This document shows, one piece after another, positions 32,408 to 36,714 of a stretch of DNA of 36,714 nucleotides. Each line of letters starts with the position of its first letter. Position 1 is the first letter of the stretch. Under the pieces are notes generated by a model. The model worked only from the letters and a program-made list of their open reading frames with translations, searched no databases and was not told the DNA's origin. A program made the translations under genes and the position numbers. This stretch comes from Pseudoalteromonas piscicida (GTDB lineage Bacteria > Pseudomonadota > Gammaproteobacteria > Enterobacterales > Alteromonadaceae), in the NCBI RefSeq assembly GCF_002744175.1, contig NZ_NKHF01000047.1, forward strand, positions 1-36,714. The letters run 5' to 3'.

Positions 32408-33490
32408 ATGAAAAGGTTCGCATTGGCGATTGTCTTTACACTTACAGGATGCAGTAGCAGCAATATTGTCGAACGAATAACATCGGAGACGTCGGTTATA
32501 AAGCACAGCAACATAGCTGGTTATGAAGACAGATACACAAATATCTATAATAAATTTAAAGATTATCCGGTAACGTGCGAGGAGAACTGCTACCCCCCTA
32601 CGCAACAAGTCCAATGCCAGTCAGAGATGCAAGACTGTACATTTATTGGCAATAATCCAGTACTTGCTCTCGACACAGGGTTTACCATTCAATGGCTTGG
32701 ACACGCTAGTTTTAAAATCAATACTCCCGACAACCAGCAGCTGTTGTTTGACCCCGTTAGCGCACAATTTGATTGGCCTGTGAATTGGGCGTTTCGCCTA
32801 TTTGAAGGATACAACAGAAATCCACCAGCAGCGCTGAGCCAAGCCGAATTAGCGCAAACCGATGCCGTATTATATTCACATATCCATTATGACCATTTCA
32901 ACAAAGACGATATCGCCACCATAGGCACAGCACCTAACTATCTAACTCCGCTTGGGTTTGCGGAGCATTTTCCTGATGATGGTTACAAAGTTTCTGAAAT
33001 GGCATGGTACTCCAACAAGCAACTCGGTGACGTTACCATTCACTTTGTGCCTGCAAATCACTTTAGTAGCCGTATTTGGGTACCTTTTTTGTACGAAGAT
33101 CATGGTGCTGCACTATGGGGTGGCTGGGTAGTAGAGCATCAAGGTAACACCTTATTTTTTGCCGGAGATACCGGATATTCACCACATTTTAAAGATATTC
33201 AGCAAAAGTATGGCGATATTGATATCTGCCTCCTGCCTATTGCGTCATACCACAGTGAAGAAGATCCACAGTGGTATCGTAAAGTCCATACCACACCAGA
33301 AGACGCGCTGGTTGCTGCAAATGAACTTGGTTGCAAAGTAATGGTGCCTTGGGGCTATGGAAACGCCAGCTGGAAAATGGGAGATCGGACATCACATTCA
33401 GCGCTGTTCCGCCTTCTACACATGCAACAACAACTCAAAACCCAAACCCCTGTGTATGTGTTAAATGAAGGACAAAGTATCAAATTGTAA
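32408..33490 (+). CDS. MBL-fold hydrolase lipoprotein, NAPE-PLD-like
   Basis: A 360-residue metallo-beta-lactamase-fold enzyme exported as a lipoprotein (LTGCSSS, Cys15). The metal-binding motif is SHIHYDHFN (HxHxDH), and further ligands are ANHFS, AGDTGYS (Asp bridging) and the C-terminal HTTPEDA. The branch resembles N-acyl-phosphatidylethanolamine phospholipase D and UlaG-like proteins rather than beta-lactamases: MGDRTSHSALFRL, WGYGNASWK near the C-terminus. So a phosphodiesterase on lipid or other envelope substrates is likely. It lies 84 bases after baeR on the same strand and could be part of the same stress response. Metal content and substrate are inferred. Confidence 0.82.
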   Translation: MKRFALAIVFTLTGCSSSNIVERITSETSVIKHSNIAGYEDRYTNIYNKFKDYPVTCEENCYPPTQQVQCQSEMQDCTFIGNNPVLALDTGFTIQWLGHASFKINTPDNQQLLFDPVSAQFDWPVNWAFRLFEGYNRNPPAALSQAELAQTDAVLYSHIHYDHFNKDDIATIGTAPNYLTPLGFAEHFPDDGYKVSEMAWYSNKQLGDVTIHFVPANHFSSRIWVPFLYEDHGAALWGGWVVEHQGNTLFFAGDTGYSPHFKDIQQKYGDIDICLLPIASYHSEEDPQWYRKVHTTPEDALVAANELGCKVMVPWGYGNASWKMGDRTSHSALFRLLHMQQQLKTQTPVYVLNEGQSIKL

Positions 33491-33552
33491 ACCACCTAGC
33501 TCCCACAGCAACTTTGTTAAGGCCAACAAAAAGTAATAGCTGATCGACAAAT

Positions 33553-33583
33553 GGAGGCCCCTAATTAGCCAATTAGGACCTCC
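33553..33583 (+). terminator. Terminator between convergent genes
   Basis: GGAGG (33553-33557) pairs with CCTCC (33579-33583) and CCTAATT (33560-33566) with AATTAGG (33571-33577) around AGCC, a two-part stem with a small internal bulge. It lies between the MBL-fold gene and the convergent PPC-domain gene. Confidence 0.75.
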
Positions 33584-33593
33584 GTGTTATACA

Positions 33594-34940
33594 TTAAGAC
33601 GGCGTACTAGAAATCAGCCTTTGTGAACAAATATGACCTATTCCTCCCCATAATGCCATTGCACCTTCTTGAGAAGTATTTGGATTAACACCTAATGGCA
33701 CTACTACTTGCCACTCTCCAACTTCAAACTCCGACTCCCAGACGTTTCGATAACCTCGATCATAATCCGTGTGGCGAACTGGATACTCATTCGGTGTACA
33801 ATTACCAAGATCAATTTCGCGAGAAGCTTTTCCATCAGAGCCCGTAGTAATATCATAATTGACTACAGTTCCCCTACCTTGGCGCCAATCTTTAACTAAC
33901 CTGAGTCTAGCTGTTGCACCAGCTACAGGCGCGCCCGTAGAATCCTCCAACTCAACAGACCAAGTGATCTTATTATAGGCTTGCACAATCAGATAGGGAT
34001 TATCGTAGGCAGAGCCAGGGATACGAAGGACATTATCTTCACCCGACACCGTTCGCTTTCGAATAGAAGCCACAGATCCAGCCTGCAGGTTGTAGGTATT
34101 GCTTGGATTCGTTGCGACTTCAGGGTTAGCCCTTACTCTAAAGTTCACAACTTGGTTGGCCTGCAGCCCAGTTAGAGAAATATACTGATTATTATCGAGC
34201 AAAACCCAGCCATTATTGTATATTTCAAAAATATACTCGTTGCTTGCGGTGCTTTGTAATGACAGAAAAGTATCTTGGCCTCTTACGGCTGTATAACGAA
34301 AATAATCAACGTCATTGACCGCATCCATATTAGCAATCAAGCTTGTTTGCTGATCCGGTAACACAGTTGCTGATGCTACCGTATCATTAAACTCATATTC
34401 ATCAAGATTAGTTGCCACAGCGGCACCAAAACTAAAAGGTGCCCCGTCGGACTCAATCACCTCCATAAACCAGTAGTAATGCCCAGGCTCAGTAAGCGCA
34501 ACAACAACTTCGTCTTGGTTTCCTGCGTTGGCAGAACTGCCAATAGTGGTATACGTATCATCACTATTATGACGCAAAATAGATAAGTTAACGTTGGTAA
34601 GCTCACTTTGGTCTACCAGTAATGCGGTCGTTTTACTACGTTCGGTGATTTCAAAGTGATAACAATTCGCATCGCCTGGCTGAGAATTATTAATCGTATA
34701 CAAGTTCCCCGTAGATAAAGTAGGACAAACCGGAGTAATATCTAAAGCTGACTCAGCACCACCGAATGATATATGTGAAACACCCTTGGTAACGTTATTT
34801 GACGGCTTTTGCGCTCGCATAGATTGGCTTGGTGTAAATTGACTCACTACTCCTGATGGTGTCAATTTATGTTCTAGTGCATGAATAGGCCATGCTGTTG
34901 ATACCGTTAATAATACGGCTGTTAAGTGTGAAATTTTCAT
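33594..34940 (-). CDS. Secreted protein with pre-peptidase C-terminal (PPC) domains
   Basis: A 448-residue exported protein with a signal peptide (about 1-21, ending IHA) and an excellent ribosome site (AAGGAGA before the ATG). Two PPC-like domains are visible: YTINNSQPGDANCYHFEITE (about 82-170) and DEYEFNDTVASATVLPDQQ through DVDYFRYTAV (about 180-285), the E/N-x-ND-T and DVDYF patterns of PPC domains. The C-terminal 150 residues (VQAYNKITWSVELEDSTGAPVAGATARLRLV, then a GKASREIDLG strand) look like an Ig/invasin-type domain. No protease catalytic motif is present, so this may bind or anchor rather than cleave. Cys pairs suggest disulfides. Single gene. Confidence 0.75.
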   Translation of the reverse strand: MKISHLTAVLLTVSTAWPIHALEHKLTPSGVVSQFTPSQSMRAQKPSNNVTKGVSHISFGGAESALDITPVCPTLSTGNLYTINNSQPGDANCYHFEITERSKTTALLVDQSELTNVNLSILRHNSDDTYTTIGSSANAGNQDEVVVALTEPGHYYWFMEVIESDGAPFSFGAAVATNLDEYEFNDTVASATVLPDQQTSLIANMDAVNDVDYFRYTAVRGQDTFLSLQSTASNEYIFEIYNNGWVLLDNNQYISLTGLQANQVVNFRVRANPEVATNPSNTYNLQAGSVASIRKRTVSGEDNVLRIPGSAYDNPYLIVQAYNKITWSVELEDSTGAPVAGATARLRLVKDWRQGRGTVVNYDITTGSDGKASREIDLGNCTPNEYPVRHTDYDRGYRNVWESEFEVGEWQVVVPLGVNPNTSQEGAMALWGGIGHICSQRLISSTPS

Positions 34941-35157
34941 CTAATTCTCCTTTTTAACGCATGAAATTTCACCACCAACACTAGTAGCGAGCTCACCAAA
35001 CATCAACATAATTAACAAAATAAAAACATCGACACCCGCGCTGTGCTACGCTTCTAAGCTTAAGGCCTGATACTGCAGTAAATGGTTATCAATGTAGACC
35101 AATAAACAGTTATAACAATGAGTTATGAAGATACTTCAGCCTATGTACACTAATCTA

Positions 35158-35166
35158 TGTTATAAT
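35158..35166 (+). promoter_or_regulatory. Extended -10 promoter
   Basis: TGTTATAAT, 36 bases before the GTG start of the gene at 35202, with no clear -35. Identical to the element before dbpA. A strong Shine-Dalgarno (AAGGAGG, 35183-35189) follows, though its 12-base distance to the GTG is long. Confidence 0.55.
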
Positions 35167-35201
35167 TAGCATGTATTAATTCAAGGAGGCACCCCAACCG
35201 A

Positions 35202-36593
35202 GTGAGCAGAGCCAAACTAAGCCAAGACGAAAGTTTATCATTTAAAATCAATTATCAACTCCTTCCCAAAGAGACAAACCAGCTCGACCTGTATTTTTCC
35301 ATCCCGACCGATATGGGCATCAATAGCAATACATTAAATGAAATAGATTACTTTAATGCCAACATCAAAAGTCATAGTGCATATTACTCAGAGCAACTGC
35401 ACTTACCTTTGGTGCGCAGCCGCTTCATCAGCCAAAGTAAAGGCCAAAAAACAGATTATCGCGTTAACCTGAACCTATTCTGCTACCAAATTCGTATCGC
35501 TCTAGATGCCGATGTAAAGCAGACTCTGAAACTAAAAGAAGCCGATGAGTTTTACCCTGCAGCACAGTTATTAGTGGAAGAAACCGAACGCTTATTAAAG
35601 AAACTAAGGCGGTACACACCACCTGACAACAAACTCAAGCCCTATTATCAAAACGCAGATAACTACCTTAGTTGGCACACTGAACAAGCGTTTCTCAAAC
35701 TCCTAGCAAGCGGCCCTAAGTCGAGCGACTTTAATCAACAGCGCAGCAGCATGATCAACTTTTGCCAAAGTGAAAGCCAATATCGTGATGAGCAGCGCTA
35801 TAACTCTCAGGTTACACTGGAGGATCCAAATCGTATTACCAATAAGATGAAGTTACTTGAGAGGCTCATTGAGTATGGCGTGGTGTTTAATAAACAAACG
35901 ATAGATTTAAGCACTAACTTAAAGCGCCTTGTCCGTGGTGTTGTTACGGGTATCATTATGGCCTTTGTTATGTTTATTGTGCTCAATGCTCGCTCTAACT
36001 TTCAAGAAGTTACTGTGGCGCTCATTGCCCTTTTAGGGGTAATTTACGGTCTTAGAGAGACATTTAAAGAAGACGTAACACAGTGGGCATGGCGCCGAAT
36101 TCAGCGCGGTCGCCCCAAATGGCGTAACAAATTTAAAAACTCAGTTACCGATGCCATCGTGTGCACGCAAACGATTTGGCTTGAGCATATACGCAAAAAA
36201 GACCTACCTGAAGATGTCGATAAACTGCTGAAAAAACGCCGCCAGCAAAATAAGCAAGCCGCACACTTGCTGCATTTTTGCTGTAAAAATCAGGTTCATA
36301 TTGATGAATTTTTACCAGGTTATGAGGAAGTACAACAACGTATCACCTTTAACATGAGCTCTTTTGTTCGCTACTTAAAAAAAGGTGCTGGCAAGCTTTA
36401 TAGTCTAGAAGGTAAAAAAGTCTCGAAAAAGTCGGTTGAACGCCGCTACCAAATAAACCTAGTCATGCGATATAAATCGTCTCAAGGAATACAGCTTGAG
36501 CGGTATAAGTTAACCATGAACCGCTCTGAAATCGTAGCAATAGAGCTAATGGCCAGTGACTCTGTTTATACTGACAATACGCAGCAAAAATAA
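35202..36593 (+). CDS. Two-helix membrane protein of unknown function
   Basis: A 463-residue protein that I do not recognise. Residues 1-240 are soluble and highly charged, with long predicted helices (AQLLVEETERLLKKLRRY; NKMKLLERLIEYG). Two adjacent membrane helices lie at about 243-262 and 267-284, separated by a very short loop, so both large soluble parts face the same side, presumably the cytoplasm. The second soluble part, 285-463, is strongly basic (WAWRRIQRGRPKWRNKFK; LLKKRRQQNK; SLEGKKVSKKSVERRYQ) and ends in a beta-rich stretch. This hairpin-in-the-middle layout with basic flanks would suit a membrane-bound scaffold or nucleic-acid/lipid binder. GTG start at 35202. Single gene. No catalytic motif seen. 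Confidence 0.7.
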   Translation: MSRAKLSQDESLSFKINYQLLPKETNQLDLYFSIPTDMGINSNTLNEIDYFNANIKSHSAYYSEQLHLPLVRSRFISQSKGQKTDYRVNLNLFCYQIRIALDADVKQTLKLKEADEFYPAAQLLVEETERLLKKLRRYTPPDNKLKPYYQNADNYLSWHTEQAFLKLLASGPKSSDFNQQRSSMINFCQSESQYRDEQRYNSQVTLEDPNRITNKMKLLERLIEYGVVFNKQTIDLSTNLKRLVRGVVTGIIMAFVMFIVLNARSNFQEVTVALIALLGVIYGLRETFKEDVTQWAWRRIQRGRPKWRNKFKNSVTDAIVCTQTIWLEHIRKKDLPEDVDKLLKKRRQQNKQAAHLLHFCCKNQVHIDEFLPGYEEVQQRITFNMSSFVRYLKKGAGKLYSLEGKKVSKKSVERRYQINLVMRYKSSQGIQLERYKLTMNRSEIVAIELMASDSVYTDNTQQK

Positions 36594-36618
36594 AAAACCA
36601 CTGGGTAGCACCACCCAT

Positions 36619-36680
36619 GTAGGAGCTGGTTTATCCAGCGATCTTTTGGTAACGGTTCGCCGCATAAAGCAGCTCCCACA
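36619..36680 (+). repeat. REP-like imperfect palindrome
   Basis: The left arm GTAGGAGCTGGTTTAT and the right arm ATAAAGCAGCTCCCAC are inverted repeats separated by about 30 bases. GTAGGAGC-type palindromes are common intergenic repeats in gammaproteobacteria. A further start, GTAGGAGCGATTTTACA, begins at 36698 and is cut off by the window edge, so this looks like a cluster. It lies just beyond the stop of the 463-residue gene. Confidence 0.7.
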
Positions 36681-36714
36681 GAGGTTTGATGTTATTGGTA
36701 GGAGCGATTTTACA

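Noticed and set aside
33594..34940. A secreted protease, because of the PPC domains
   Set aside because: No serine, metallo or cysteine protease motif is present; PPC domains occur in many non-protease exported proteins.

Overview
The window looks like a chromosomal stretch of a marine gammaproteobacterium of the Alteromonadales, most probably Pseudoalteromonas. This rests on the AT-leaning base composition, the close BaeS/BaeR, DbpA and RhlE sequences, the many lipoproteins, and frequent TTG/GTG starts. The genus is inferred; no 16S or marker gene is present. I saw no tRNA, rRNA, CRISPR array, prophage or intact insertion sequence.

Left part (1-7260): the 3' end of an IS200-like/RAYT-type transposase with a short repeat cluster behind it, an EAL phosphodiesterase with a cysteine-rich N-terminus, an ADCK3/Coq8-type ABC1 kinase, and a catalase-family peroxidase overlapping a cytochrome b561. 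A gene graveyard follows: a serine-hydrolase lipoprotein cut near its 3' end by a 194-bp MITE that duplicated a TA, a membrane-protein remnant, a decayed second copy of the catalase 3' end, and the ATPase end of a lost histidine kinase.

Middle part (7382-21103): a DUF1800-DUF1501 pair whose DUF1501 gene is broken by an exact 7-bp tandem duplication; the RNA helicases rhlE and dbpA on either side of a three-lipoprotein CsgG-DUF4810-DUF799 operon; a decayed locus with a 135-bp tandem duplication and a MITE end; a 61-residue peptide with a GG-type leader; a 56-residue unknown; and a DesK/NarL-type two-component system divergent from a membrane protein plus TPR protein.

Right part (21159-36714): a DUF3297 gene; an AcuI-type reductase and its likely TetR regulator, each preceded by a TAGAC-N5-GTCTA palindrome; a small conserved protein; a GNAT enzyme; an SPFH lipoprotein; another MITE; and a LysR/NHL-repeat pair, the NHL gene broken at a C run. 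That pair is flanked by two ~80-bp copies of the 3' end of a solitary TRAP-type binding-protein gene. Then come a MauG-like di-haem peroxidase, BaeS-BaeR, an MBL-fold lipoprotein, a secreted PPC-domain protein, an unrecognised 463-residue two-helix membrane protein, and a REP-like palindrome at the edge.

Main themes: electrophile and oxidative defence (catalase/b561, AcuI/TetR, BaeSR, MauG-like peroxidase), envelope lipoproteins, RNA remodelling, and visible genome erosion (two frameshifted genes, one MITE-hit gene, several relics). The best candidates for something new are the GG-leader peptide, the MITE family with its internal hairpin, and the two simple-repeat frameshifts that could be reversible.
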